Shown: piece after piece, positions 31,546 to 41,630 of the stretch | Numbering within the stretch: the first letter of the stretch is position 1 | How the letters are laid out: each line of letters opens with the position of its first letter | Assembly: GCA_902597425.1 (NCBI GenBank) | Contig: CACJXT010000003.1 | Coordinates: forward strand, 1-58,727 | Direction: 5' to 3' | Source of the DNA: an uncultured Pelagibacteraceae bacterium | GTDB taxonomy: Bacteria > Pseudomonadota > Alphaproteobacteria > Pelagibacterales > Pelagibacteraceae | Length of the DNA: 58,727 nt | The notes under the pieces: generated by a model | The model's database searches: none | The model's input: the letters and a program-made list of their open reading frames with translations, nothing else | What the model was told of the DNA's origin: nothing | Program-made: the position numbers and the translations under genes

Positions 31546-33862
31546 GTTTTCTTTTATAATTTAAATATCCAAAAATAAATAGTAATAATGTAGCAAATGG
31601 ATAAACTATTATTTTTTTTGGTCTATCTGAATTTTCTATTTTAAATTCACTTATAAAATCACCTACTTTAAATCCTTCTTTTTTAGCTAAACTATTCTGT
31701 TTTAATGTATCTACCACAATTTTATTTTCATCTTTAGCTAAATTAATTCCATACTCTTCTAAATTAAAGTTATTTTTAAAGGTGTTTTTTTTAATAACAA
31801 ATAATTTATATCTTTCGCCATATTCACTTGATCGAGTTATTTTCAAATGTACTTCCTTCTTTGGATCTAAATTTAATGAATAAATACTATTTAAATCTAT
31901 ATAATTATATTTAGGATAAAATTTATTTAAAATAAAATCAGGTGATAAGAAAGATATCGAAATAAATAAAAAAACTATAATTTCATACCATCGAAGTTTA
32001 TCAAAAAACCATCTTTGGGTAGCAGAGGTAAACACTAATATTCCAATTAAAGAGGTTAAAATCACTAATAATGCATGCCAAATATTTTCAACTCCAATTA
32101 AAAGTAATTCATGATTAAATAAAAAAACAATAGGGAGTATCCCTGTTCTTAAACTGTACCAAAAAGCTTGTACACCAGTCCTAAGTGGATCTCCTCCTGA
32201 AATAGCAGCAGCTGCATATGATGCTAAGCCTACTGGTGGAGTAACATCGGCCATTAATCCAAAATAAAATACAAATAAGTGAACAGCTATAAGTGGAAAT
32301 ATAAATCCAGAAGCATTGCCTACATCTACTAAAACCATTGCCATCAATGAAGCTACGACTACATAATTAGCCGTTGTTGGGAGTCCCATTCCAAGCAACA
32401 AACATAATATAATGGTCAAAAACAATAAAATTACGACATTATCTTTAGCAACGGACTCTATAACAACAATTAAATTTGTACTTAGCCCTGTAGATCCCAC
32501 GGCTCCTACTATTACTCCAGCAGTTGCTATGGCTATCCCAACACCTACCATATTTATTGCACCTTTTTCAAAACCTATAATAGTTTGATTAAACCAAGTT
32601 TTAAGGGCATCTTGAAAATTAGATTGTTTAATCAATTTATTTATCAAATTTACAAAAATTAATGCAACGGTCGCATAAAATATTGAATAAGAAGCTGTAA
32701 ATCTTAAAACTACTAATAAATATATTAAAACAAAAATTGGAATTAAAAAATGTAACCCAGCTAAAAAAGTATTTTTTAAATTCGGCACATCTTTTTCTTC
32801 CATACCCTTAAGATTTAATTTTAAAGCTTCAAGATGAGAAATATAAAACAAAGCTATATAAGATATAATTGCAGGTAAAAAAGCATGTTTAACAACTTCA
32901 AAATATGTAACTCCTATAAAACTTGCCATAACAAAAGCTGCTGCCCCCATTACTGGAGGCATTAATTGACCATTAACTGACGATGAAACTTCTATTGCTC
33001 CTGCTTTTTCTTTTGAAAAGCCAGTTTTTTTCATAATTGGGATTGTAAAGGTTCCTGTGGTAACAGTATTTGCAATTGAAGAGCCTGAAATTAAACCAGT
33101 CATTCCTGATCCTAATATAGCTGCTTTTGCAGGCCCTCCTCTCATTTTTCCAACCATAGCAAAAGCTAAATCTAAAAAGTATTTTCCTCCTCCTGCTGTT
33201 TCTAAAAGTGCACCAAATAAAACAAACAAAAAAATAAAATCTACCGAAACGCCTATTGGAATTCCAAATATAGCTTCTTGATCAAACCATTGAAATCCTA
33301 CAAGTCTCTTTAACGAAAGTCCTCCATGAGAAATTATTTCTGGAGCATATTTTCCAAAATAAGAAAATAATAGGAAACAAATTGCTATTATTACTAAAGG
33401 TAAACCAATAGCCCTTCTGGTAGCCTCAAGCAAAATTAAAATTCCACTTATTCCAATAATTAACTCAATTGGTATATTAATATTTTGACTTAAACTAATA
33501 TTTAAAAGAAATCCTCCTCTATCAACAAGTTGATCATAAAAAAAATAAATATATAAACAGCAAAAAGCTGCAGTTAAACTAATTAAAATATCTAAGATTG
33601 AAATTTTTTTAGATTTAGAAATAGGAAATATTAAAAATGTTAGAGTTAAAGCAAAACCTAAATGAATAGCTCTAGCAGGCAACCCTTTAAACATTCCAAT
33701 GTCAAACATAAAAGGGAAAGGTGAAGCATACCAGAGCTGAAATAATGTCCAAATGATTGCTATAGCAGCAACAACTTTTAAATGTAAACCTGTGAGATTC
33801 CTAGTCGGTGACAAATCTTCACTAATTTTATCTTTTATATCAGTACTTATGTTCTGATTCAT
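31535..33862 (-). CDS. TRAP transporter fused 4TM/12TM permease with DUF3394-like C-terminal region
   Basis: 775 aa; 'GLISGSSIANTVTTGTFTIPIMKKTGFSKEKAGAIEVSSSVNGQLMPPVMGAAAFVMA', 'LLLGMGLPTTANYVV'; soluble C-terminal segment with PDZ-like 'LKQNSLAKKEGFKVGDFI'. Confidence 0.93.
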   Translation of the reverse strand: MNQNISTDIKDKISEDLSPTRNLTGLHLKVVAAIAIIWTLFQLWYASPFPFMFDIGMFKGLPARAIHLGFALTLTFLIFPISKSKKISILDILISLTAAFCCLYIYFFYDQLVDRGGFLLNISLSQNINIPIELIIGISGILILLEATRRAIGLPLVIIAICFLLFSYFGKYAPEIISHGGLSLKRLVGFQWFDQEAIFGIPIGVSVDFIFLFVLFGALLETAGGGKYFLDLAFAMVGKMRGGPAKAAILGSGMTGLISGSSIANTVTTGTFTIPIMKKTGFSKEKAGAIEVSSSVNGQLMPPVMGAAAFVMASFIGVTYFEVVKHAFLPAIISYIALFYISHLEALKLNLKGMEEKDVPNLKNTFLAGLHFLIPIFVLIYLLVVLRFTASYSIFYATVALIFVNLINKLIKQSNFQDALKTWFNQTIIGFEKGAINMVGVGIAIATAGVIVGAVGSTGLSTNLIVVIESVAKDNVVILLFLTIILCLLLGMGLPTTANYVVVASLMAMVLVDVGNASGFIFPLIAVHLFVFYFGLMADVTPPVGLASYAAAAISGGDPLRTGVQAFWYSLRTGILPIVFLFNHELLLIGVENIWHALLVILTSLIGILVFTSATQRWFFDKLRWYEIIVFLFISISFLSPDFILNKFYPKYNYIDLNSIYSLNLDPKKEVHLKITRSSEYGERYKLFVIKKNTFKNNFNLEEYGINLAKDENKIVVDTLKQNSLAKKEGFKVGDFISEFKIENSDRPKKIIVYPFATLLLFIFGYLNYKRKPTY

Positions 33863-33888
33863 TTTGTAAAAGATACCTTATTATAAAA

Positions 33889-33918
33889 AAAAAGGCCCAA
33901 AAAATATTGGGCCTTTTT
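33889..33918 (-). terminator. Rho-independent terminator-like hairpin between TAXI binding protein and permease (bidirectional symmetry)
   Basis: AAAAGGCCCAA-AAAATA-TTGGGCCTTTTT with A/T tracts on both sides. Confidence 0.8.
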
Positions 33919-33939
33919 AATTTAATTTATGTATTTAAA

Positions 33940-34956
33940 TTACATTAATCCGGCTTCTTTATAGTATTTAATTGCACCAGGATGTAATGGAGCAGATAAG
34001 CCATCAGCAATCATGTTTTTCTTTTCTAATGGACCAAAAGCAGGATGTTGTGCTCTAAAAGAATCAAAGTTTTCAAAAACAGCTTTAGTTACTAAATAAA
34101 CTAGTTCTTCAGAAACATCTGCGCTAGTTACTACAGTAGCTTTAACGCCAAATGTAGTTACATCATTTTTTTGATCTGTATAAGTCCACGCTGGAATTAC
34201 TGCTTTAGCGTAGTAATCTGCGCCATCAATCAAACCTTGAACAGGTCCACCTGTAAGATTAATTGGTGATGCGCTTGCCGCACAAGTTGCCGCTTGTTCC
34301 ATTGCACCATTTGGAAATCCTACTGAATAACCAAATGCATCTATTTTACCATCACACAATGCTTTAACTTGTTCAGATGAAGTTAACTCTGTAACAGATT
34401 TAAAAAAGCTATTATCAACTCCCATTGCTTTCATAAGTTCTTCCATGGTTCCTCTTTGACCAGATCCAGGATTACCTATGTTAACAACTTTACCTTCAAG
34501 TCCTGCAAAATCACTTATATTTGCACTTGCACTTGCCCAAATTTGAAACGGTTCATTATGAACAGAAAATACAGCTCTTAGATTGCTAAACTGTTTTCCT
34601 TCCCATTTACTTGAACCATTAACAGCATGATATTGCCAGTCAGACTGAGCTACACCAAATTGAAACTCACCTTCTTTGATTTTTCCAATATTGTAATTAG
34701 ATCCACCTGTAGATGGTGCTGTACATCTGTAAGCTTTTTCTGTTGCAGCTTTTTTTCTGCCATGTTCAGAGCTAGTTGCATATTTGTGCAACATTTTACA
34801 AATTGAATTTCCAGTTTGGAAATAAACTCCAGTAGGTCCACCAGTTCCTATCGTGAAAAACTCTGCTGTAGTTTTAGGTTTATTTTGTGAATAAAAAATT
34901 CCACCTATAATAACTATTGCTATAATTATTGTTATTAGGCCTTGATTTTTTTTCAT
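33940..34956 (-). CDS. TAXI-family TRAP transporter solute-binding protein
   Basis: 338 aa; signal anchor, 'FFTIGTGGPTGVYFQTGNSICKML', 'FQFGVAQSDWQYHAVNG', 'VVNIGNPGSGQRGTMEELMKAMG'. Confidence 0.93.
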   Translation of the reverse strand: MKKNQGLITIIIAIVIIGGIFYSQNKPKTTAEFFTIGTGGPTGVYFQTGNSICKMLHKYATSSEHGRKKAATEKAYRCTAPSTGGSNYNIGKIKEGEFQFGVAQSDWQYHAVNGSSKWEGKQFSNLRAVFSVHNEPFQIWASASANISDFAGLEGKVVNIGNPGSGQRGTMEELMKAMGVDNSFFKSVTELTSSEQVKALCDGKIDAFGYSVGFPNGAMEQAATCAASASPINLTGGPVQGLIDGADYYAKAVIPAWTYTDQKNDVTTFGVKATVVTSADVSEELVYLVTKAVFENFDSFRAQHPAFGPLEKKNMIADGLSAPLHPGAIKYYKEAGLM

Positions 34957-35031
34957 TATTTTCCCCCTCTATATTATATTTATTTATTCAATAATTTAAC
35001 AATATTGTGATAATGATGTCCAGAAAGTTAT

Positions 35032-36258
35032 TTAATTAGATTCAACCCAATCTTTAAGTTTTTTTGTACCTTCAATAATTTTAGGAGCAAATTTAGATAT
35101 AGAATTCATATCTATTTTTTTTGTTTTTTTTACATTTTGCATAAATTGATCTCCATTAAAATCTGTAAAGCTTAATCTTGTTATCATTCGTTTTTTTGAA
35201 AATCCAAAATCAGACCCTGGTAGTAAAGCTACTCCTGTTTCTTTAAGAATATTACTGCACATTTCTTCAGATGTAGAAAATTTTTCAATCGAAAATTCTG
35301 GCATAAGATAAAATCCACCTTGAGGTTTATTCATGCTAATTATGTTTGTTTTTAAATTCTCATAAACATATTCTCCAACTGCCTTAAGAATAGAGCGAGA
35401 ATTATTTATATATTCATTTTGATTATTGCTATAAGCAGCTATAGCAGCATATTGTATTGGTGCACTAACTGATGAAAAAGTTTCACTTGCTAAAATTTTA
35501 AGAGAATCCCTTAATTCTCTTAGATTTTCAGGTATTATAAAATATCCTAATCTCCAACCACCTGCTCCACACCATTTGCTGAGTCCAGTACTAATAATAG
35601 TTTTTTCAGGATAAAATTCCGAAATAGATTTAAAATCTTTGTTAAAACTTAATTCTGAATAAATTTCATCCGATAGAATTAAAATATTATATTTTTTTGC
35701 AATAAAACTTATCTCTTTTAAATTATTACAAATCTGACCTGAAGGATTATTTGGAGAATTTAAAAAAAGTAAATAATTTTTATTTTTATTCTTTAAAATA
35801 GTTTTTTCAATTTCTTCCGCCGTTGGAAACCAGTTATTTTCTTTAGTTGTTGTAATCCAGCATGTTTTATTTCCGCTTATTAAAGCCTGGGGAGCGTAAG
35901 ACACCCAACTAGGTACGGGAAGTAATATATCTCCATTAAAAAGCTGTTGTAACAAAAACATTAATTCTTTAGTTCCAGGTCCAATGATTACGTTTTCTTC
36001 TTTATAATAATTATTATTTTTAGCACTAGCGTATTTAGAAATTGCATTCCTTAATTCATTTAATCCTAGGATTGGAAGGTATTTATTTTGATGTGCATTG
36101 TTTTTTAATTCATCAATAACATCTTCAGGAACTTTAAAGGGTGATTGTCCAAAACCAAATTTATATATTTTTTTACCATCTGATTCTAACTTCTTTGAAA
36201 TTTCATTTATTCTTAAAGTTGAAGAAGTTTTCAAGTTTTTTACTATATCTTTTATCAT
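35032..36258 (-). CDS. Class I/II pyridoxal-phosphate aminotransferase
   Basis: 408 aa; 'LFLNSPNNPSGQI', 'ILSDEIYSELSF', PLP lysine 'STGLSKWCGAGGWRLGYFI'. Confidence 0.9.
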   Translation of the reverse strand: MIKDIVKNLKTSSTLRINEISKKLESDGKKIYKFGFGQSPFKVPEDVIDELKNNAHQNKYLPILGLNELRNAISKYASAKNNNYYKEENVIIGPGTKELMFLLQQLFNGDILLPVPSWVSYAPQALISGNKTCWITTTKENNWFPTAEEIEKTILKNKNKNYLLFLNSPNNPSGQICNNLKEISFIAKKYNILILSDEIYSELSFNKDFKSISEFYPEKTIISTGLSKWCGAGGWRLGYFIIPENLRELRDSLKILASETFSSVSAPIQYAAIAAYSNNQNEYINNSRSILKAVGEYVYENLKTNIISMNKPQGGFYLMPEFSIEKFSTSEEMCSNILKETGVALLPGSDFGFSKKRMITRLSFTDFNGDQFMQNVKKTKKIDMNSISKFAPKIIEGTKKLKDWVESN

Positions 36259-38214
36259 TTAGTGATTTAATTCTTCCAAATTTTTATATTGCTCTAAAAC
36301 TTCTGGATTTAATAATGCTTCTTTATTTTTTATCTCATTACCTTCTATTATATTTTTAACTGCTAATTCAACTATTTTTCCATTCTTTGTTCTTGGAATA
36401 TCAGTAATACTTATAATTTTAGCTGGAACATGTCGCGGTGATGCGTTTATCCTTATTTGTTTTTTAATCTTAATTGTTAATTCTTCTGTTAGATCATAAC
36501 CCTCAGCAAGCACTACAAATAATATTATTCTTATATCATTATCCCATGACTGACCAACCGCTATAGACTCTATAATCTCGTTAAATTTCTCTACCTCTAC
36601 ATAAATTTCAGATGTACCAAGTCTTACCCCACCTGGATTAAGAGTAGCATCAGATCTACCATAGATTATAAATCCCCCATTATCTTTAATTTCTGCATAA
36701 TCCCCATGATGCCATATATTTGGAAATTTATTAAAATAAGCTTTTTTAAATTTTAAATCATTTTTATCATTCCAAAACTTCAAAGGCATTGAGGGAAAAG
36801 GATTTACACAAACCAGCTCGCCTTTTTTATTTTTTATTGAGTTACCTGATTCATCAAAAATATTTACATCCATACCAAGACCTTTATTTTGAATTTGACC
36901 TGAAATTACTGGATCATAAAGATTACCTAGGACAAAACATGAAACAATATCTGTTCCACCTGATATAGAAGATAGATGCACATCTTTTTTTAAATTATTA
37001 TAAACATATTCAAACCCTTCTTTTGATAAAGGTGAGCCAGTGGAGCAAATAGTTCTTAATTCTTTAAGCTTATATTTGCTTTTAATATTAGCTTTATTTA
37101 ATGCGTCAATGTATTTTGCACTTACTCCAAATAATGAAATTTTTTCTTTTTCTACAATTTCTAATAAAAGATCTTGTTTTTTAAACATTGGAAATCCATC
37201 AAATAAAACAATTGATGCTTTAGAAGCAAGCACACTAATTAGCCAATTCCACATCATCCATCCACATGTAGTAAAATAAAAAACATTATCATTTTTTTTA
37301 ATATTACAATGCAATTGATGTTCTTTTAAATGTTGCAACAAAACACCTCCACTTCTATGACAAATGCATTTAGGTTTGCCTGTTGTTCCGCTAGAGTAAA
37401 GGATTGCTAATTCATGTTCAAAATCAAATTTAACAAATTTTATTTTTCTAACTTTAATTTTTTGAATATCACTCCAAAGAAATTGAGTAATATTTTTAAA
37501 TTGATATTTTTTTTTAATATATTTTTTACCTGGATAATTAATTAAAACCAAATACTTTATAGAACTTATCTTTTTTAATATTTCTGGTACTCTTTCTATA
37601 ATATTAATCTCTTTTCCATTATAAAAATACCTGTCACATACAAATAAAACTTTTGGCTTTATTTGAGAGAAGCGTTCAATAACTCCTTTTACTCCAAAAT
37701 CAGGAGAACATGAAGACCAAATTGCTCCTACAGATGTGGTTGCAATAAAACTTTCCACAGTTTCAATTAGATTTGGCATATATGCAGCAACTCTATCTTT
37801 TTTTTTAAGCTTAATTTTATGAAAAAAATTGTTTATTTTACTCACATTATTATTTAAATTTTTCCAATTTCTTTCTTCCTTAAAACCATTTTCACTAATA
37901 AATGTTACTGCTTTAGTATTATTTTTTTTAGAAAGTAAATTTTCTGCAAAATTTAATTTTGAGTTAGGTAAAAAAATATTTTTATAAAGTATATTTGATT
38001 TTTTAATTTTTTTTTTACCTTTTATACCTTTAACTTTACAATAATCCCAAATTGTATTCCAAAAATTATCTAAATTATTTACACTCCAACTTAATATTTT
38101 TCTATAATCTTGATCAAATTTTTGGTTAAATTTTTTTGATATAAATTTTTCATAATTATATAAATTTGAACTTGACTTTAGATTTGATGTTGCGACCCAC
38201 AGCTTTTTGGCCAT
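36259..38214 (-). CDS. Acetoacetyl-CoA synthetase
   Basis: 651 aa; 'LAILYSSGTTGKPKCICHRSGGVLLQHLKEHQLH', 'TTCGWMMWNWLISVL', 'YGRSDATLNPGGVRLGTSEIY'. Confidence 0.9.
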   Translation of the reverse strand: MAKKLWVATSNLKSSSNLYNYEKFISKKFNQKFDQDYRKILSWSVNNLDNFWNTIWDYCKVKGIKGKKKIKKSNILYKNIFLPNSKLNFAENLLSKKNNTKAVTFISENGFKEERNWKNLNNNVSKINNFFHKIKLKKKDRVAAYMPNLIETVESFIATTSVGAIWSSCSPDFGVKGVIERFSQIKPKVLFVCDRYFYNGKEINIIERVPEILKKISSIKYLVLINYPGKKYIKKKYQFKNITQFLWSDIQKIKVRKIKFVKFDFEHELAILYSSGTTGKPKCICHRSGGVLLQHLKEHQLHCNIKKNDNVFYFTTCGWMMWNWLISVLASKASIVLFDGFPMFKKQDLLLEIVEKEKISLFGVSAKYIDALNKANIKSKYKLKELRTICSTGSPLSKEGFEYVYNNLKKDVHLSSISGGTDIVSCFVLGNLYDPVISGQIQNKGLGMDVNIFDESGNSIKNKKGELVCVNPFPSMPLKFWNDKNDLKFKKAYFNKFPNIWHHGDYAEIKDNGGFIIYGRSDATLNPGGVRLGTSEIYVEVEKFNEIIESIAVGQSWDNDIRIILFVVLAEGYDLTEELTIKIKKQIRINASPRHVPAKIISITDIPRTKNGKIVELAVKNIIEGNEIKNKEALLNPEVLEQYKNLEELNH

Positions 38215-38299
38215 AATTTTTATTTAAATAATTATTGTAGAATTAATTTTATTTATGTTACTCTAAATTAGATATAAACACTAAAATGAGAACTTTTTT

Positions 38300-38357
38300 C
38301 CATATGATTCGGTCATGTTTTAGACTATTTTTGTTCTTTAAGACCAACTACATATGG
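38300..38357. promoter_or_regulatory. Nested inverted repeat upstream of Suv3-like helicase gene
   Basis: CCATATG(38300-38306)...CATATGG(38351-38357) enclosing GGTC(38311-38314)...GACC(38342-38345). Confidence 0.5.
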
Positions 38358-38389
38358 TAGGAAAATAATTTAATACACTAAAGATTGAA

Positions 38390-40873
38390 ATGGCAAAAAA
38401 AAAAATTACTGCTGTTCTAGGACCCACAAATACTGGAAAAACCTTTCAAGCTATTGAAACAATGCTCTCTTTTGAAAGTGGAATGATTGGTTTTCCTTTA
38501 AGATTATTAGCCAGAGAAGTTTACGACAAGATTATTCAAAAAATTGATCCTAGCAAAGTTGCACTAATAACTGGTGAAGAAAAGATTATACCAGTTAATG
38601 CTAAATATTATCTTTGTACAGTAGAATCTATGCCTATAGATAAAAATTTAGAATTTGTCGGGGTAGATGAAATTCAAATGTGTGCTGATAGTGAAAGGGG
38701 TCATATTTTTACTGATCGTTTATTAAACCTTAGAGGTGAAAAACTTACAATGTTAATGGGTTCTAACACAATTAAAAATATTATTGCTAAATTAGATGAA
38801 GATACTGAATTTATTAATAAAGAAAGATTATCAAAACTTTCTTATGTTGGTCACAAAAAAATTTCAAGAATAGATAGAAAAACTGCAATTATAGCTTTTT
38901 CAGCGGAAGAAGTTTACGCAATTGCTGAATTAGTAAGAAGGCAAAAAGGTGGTGCAGCAATTGTTATGGGTTCTTTAAGTCCAAAGACTAGAAATGCACA
39001 AGTTGAATTATATCAGTCAGGAGATGTAGATTTTTTGGTAGCAACTGATGCTATAGGTATGGGAATAAACATGGATTTAGAGAATGTTTATTTTTCAAAT
39101 TTAAAAAAATTTGATGGTAAAAAACTTAGAAGATTAAATCTATCAGAAATTGGTCAAATAGCAGGAAGAGCTGGAAGGTATTTAAATGATGGAAATTTTG
39201 GAATAACTGGAGATTGTGCAGAAATTAATGCTGAAGAAGTAGAATTATTAGAAAATCATAAATTTGAAGAAATTAGAACATTGATTTGGAGAAATTCAAA
39301 TCTAAACTTTAATAATGCAAATAGTTTAATTAAATCACTTGAAGAAAAGCCTAATAAAGATTGGTTAAGAAAAGTTCATGAATGCGAAGATGAAAAGGTT
39401 TTAAAATATTTTTTAAAAGATTTAACATCATTCAAAATATTAAATAATGAAAAAGTATTAAGTTTGTTGTGGGAATGTTGTCAAATTCCTGATTTTGTTA
39501 AAAAAACTTATGGTAATCACTTGGAAGTTGTAAGTAAAGTTTTTGGTTTTCTTAATGGAAAAAAAGGGAAAATAAGTAACAATTATATGAAACAACAACT
39601 ATCAGTTTTAGATAAATTAGAAGGAAATGTTGATTCTTTATCAAACAGAATTGCAAATGTTAGAACATGGTCTTATGTGTCGAATAAAGTTAATTGGGTA
39701 GAAAATCAAGATTATTGGGTTGAAAGAACAAAATTATTAGAAGATAAATTATCAGATAGATTGCATGAAGAACTTACTAAAAGTTTTATTGATAAAAGAG
39801 CAAGTATTTTAGCTAGAGGATTAAAACAAGATGTGACTTTTAATACTAAAATAATCGAAAACGAAAAAGTTATAATAGACAATCAATTTATTGGAAAATT
39901 AAAAGGATTAAAATTAGAGCTAGACTTAAAAGTTGATACACTTGACACTGACATTAAGTCACTAAAGAAAGCTGCAAAACAAGGCATTGGTCCAGAATTA
40001 AACAAAAGAATTAAACAAATTATTAGCACTGGTTTGCTTGAGTTAAAAGATGATTTTAAAATTTATTGGGGAAAATTTTCAATTGCTAAATTACTACCTG
40101 GCAAAGATTACCTAGAACCTGAGTTAACCTTAATCATTGATGATATTGTTGAAATTTCTGAAAAAAAAAAACTTTCAGATTATTTGGAAAAATGGTTAAG
40201 TAAAAAAATCAGATTTGTATTAAAAAGCTTAATCGAACTTAAAGATTTAAAAGAAAAAAATTCTTCTATTAGAGCTTTGGCTTATCAATTATACGAAAAT
40301 AATGGTGTATTAAAAAGAGAGAACGTCATGGAATATTTAAAAAATTTAGAACAAAAAGAGAGAAAAATTTTAAGAAATTTAGGAGTAAAATTTGGTAGAT
40401 ATCATATTTTCCTTTTTAAATTATTAAAACCGGAAGCAGTTTCATTAAGAATTTTACTTTGGAAAAATTATAATCAAAAGTTATTTAATCTTAAGCCTCC
40501 AACTTTTGGATTAAATTTTTTAGAGAACAAAGATCTTAAAAATAAAAATTTTATGCTATTATGTGGATTTGAAAGTTTTGATGAATATTTTGTTAGAATA
40601 GATATTTTGGAAAGATTGTTTGTAAAAATTATAAATTCAAATCCAAACAAAAATAGTAAAATAAAACTTGTTCCTGAGATGCTAAATTTACTTGGTTGTA
40701 GCAAAGAAAATTTTTTAAAGTTAATAAAAAAAATGAATTATAAAACTCTTGAAGAAAATAACGAATTTTACTTTAAATATGCTCAAAATAAAAAAAAGGA
40801 TAAAAAATTTATTCCAAAAAATCAAAAAACTGATAATCCTTTCAGTATTTTAAAAAATATGAGTCTTAAATAA
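38390..40873 (+). CDS. Suv3-like ATP-dependent RNA/DNA helicase
   Basis: 827 aa; Walker A 'VLGPTNTGKTFQAIETM', 'FVGVDEIQMCADSERG', 'FLVATDAIGMGINMDLENVYFS', 'LRRLNLSEIGQIAGRAGRYLNDG'. Confidence 0.92.
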   Translation: MAKKKITAVLGPTNTGKTFQAIETMLSFESGMIGFPLRLLAREVYDKIIQKIDPSKVALITGEEKIIPVNAKYYLCTVESMPIDKNLEFVGVDEIQMCADSERGHIFTDRLLNLRGEKLTMLMGSNTIKNIIAKLDEDTEFINKERLSKLSYVGHKKISRIDRKTAIIAFSAEEVYAIAELVRRQKGGAAIVMGSLSPKTRNAQVELYQSGDVDFLVATDAIGMGINMDLENVYFSNLKKFDGKKLRRLNLSEIGQIAGRAGRYLNDGNFGITGDCAEINAEEVELLENHKFEEIRTLIWRNSNLNFNNANSLIKSLEEKPNKDWLRKVHECEDEKVLKYFLKDLTSFKILNNEKVLSLLWECCQIPDFVKKTYGNHLEVVSKVFGFLNGKKGKISNNYMKQQLSVLDKLEGNVDSLSNRIANVRTWSYVSNKVNWVENQDYWVERTKLLEDKLSDRLHEELTKSFIDKRASILARGLKQDVTFNTKIIENEKVIIDNQFIGKLKGLKLELDLKVDTLDTDIKSLKKAAKQGIGPELNKRIKQIISTGLLELKDDFKIYWGKFSIAKLLPGKDYLEPELTLIIDDIVEISEKKKLSDYLEKWLSKKIRFVLKSLIELKDLKEKNSSIRALAYQLYENNGVLKRENVMEYLKNLEQKERKILRNLGVKFGRYHIFLFKLLKPEAVSLRILLWKNYNQKLFNLKPPTFGLNFLENKDLKNKNFMLLCGFESFDEYFVRIDILERLFVKIINSNPNKNSKIKLVPEMLNLLGCSKENFLKLIKKMNYKTLEENNEFYFKYAQNKKKDKKFIPKNQKTDNPFSILKNMSLK

Positions 40874-41307
40874 TGTTCAAACTCTTCAAAAAAAAAAATG
40901 CAATTGATAATATACAAAATAGTAATGAACTATTGTCAAAAACTACTTCCTTACTTATTCACGCTGCAAAAATTGATGAAAATTACACTAATAAAGAAAA
41001 AGAAATTATCAAAAAAACACTTATAGAATTAGGTGCAAAACATTCTGAAGTTGATAAAATAATAATAAATGCGGAAATTAATGAAGAAAATTCTAATCAA
41101 ATATTAGATTTTACAAAAGAAATTAAAAATAAAGGTCATGATTTTAAAATTAAAATTATTGAAACATTATGGAATATTATTTATTCAAATAATGAAGCTG
41201 ACATGTATGAAGATAATTTAATGAGAAGACTGTCCGGTTTGTTATACTTAGATAATAAAACAATGGGTGACATAAAAGAAAAAATAAAAAAAAACTCAAC
41301 ACAATGA
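40873..41307 (+). CDS. TerB-family protein
   Basis: 144 aa; '[26 protein letters not shown]...[28 protein letters not shown]', TerB/DjlA-like helical repeat. Confidence 0.8.
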   Translation: MFKLFKKKNAIDNIQNSNELLSKTTSLLIHAAKIDENYTNKEKEIIKKTLIELGAKHSEVDKIIINAEINEENSNQILDFTKEIKNKGHDFKIKIIETLWNIIYSNNEADMYEDNLMRRLSGLLYLDNKTMGDIKEKIKKNSTQ

Positions 41308-41630
41308 CTTATATTGTAAACGAAAACTGCATTAAGTGTAAATTAACAGACTGTGTTGAAGTTTGTCCGGTTGATTGTTTTTATGAGGGAAAAAATATGC
41401 TTGTAATTAAACCTGATGAGTGTATAGATTGTGGCGTTTGTGAACCTGAATGTCCAATTGATGCTATAAAACCAGACACTGAACCTGGAACTGAAAAGTG
41501 GGTAGAATTGAACAGTAAATATTCAGAAATTTGGCCAAACATAAACAAACAAAAGGATCCTTTAGAAGATAACGAAAAATATAGAAATGAAGAAAATAAG
41601 TTTGAAAAATATTTTAAAGAAAACATTTAA
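41304..41630 (+). CDS. fdxA: 7Fe ferredoxin (FdxA-like)
   Basis: 108 aa; '[27 protein letters not shown]...[18 protein letters not shown]'. Confidence 0.94.
   Translation: MTYIVNENCIKCKLTDCVEVCPVDCFYEGKNMLVIKPDECIDCGVCEPECPIDAIKPDTEPGTEKWVELNSKYSEIWPNINKQKDPLEDNEKYRNEENKFEKYFKENI

Noticed and set aside
34650-34841. 63-aa ORF on the same strand inside the TAXI binding-protein gene
   Set aside because: Out-of-frame overlap with a clear family member; no independent start signal or motif.
40873-41307. TerB gene as part of a tellurite-resistance/Ter stress or defence system
   Set aside because: No terC/terD/terY or other ter genes nearby; single TerB-fold domains are widespread outside Ter systems.
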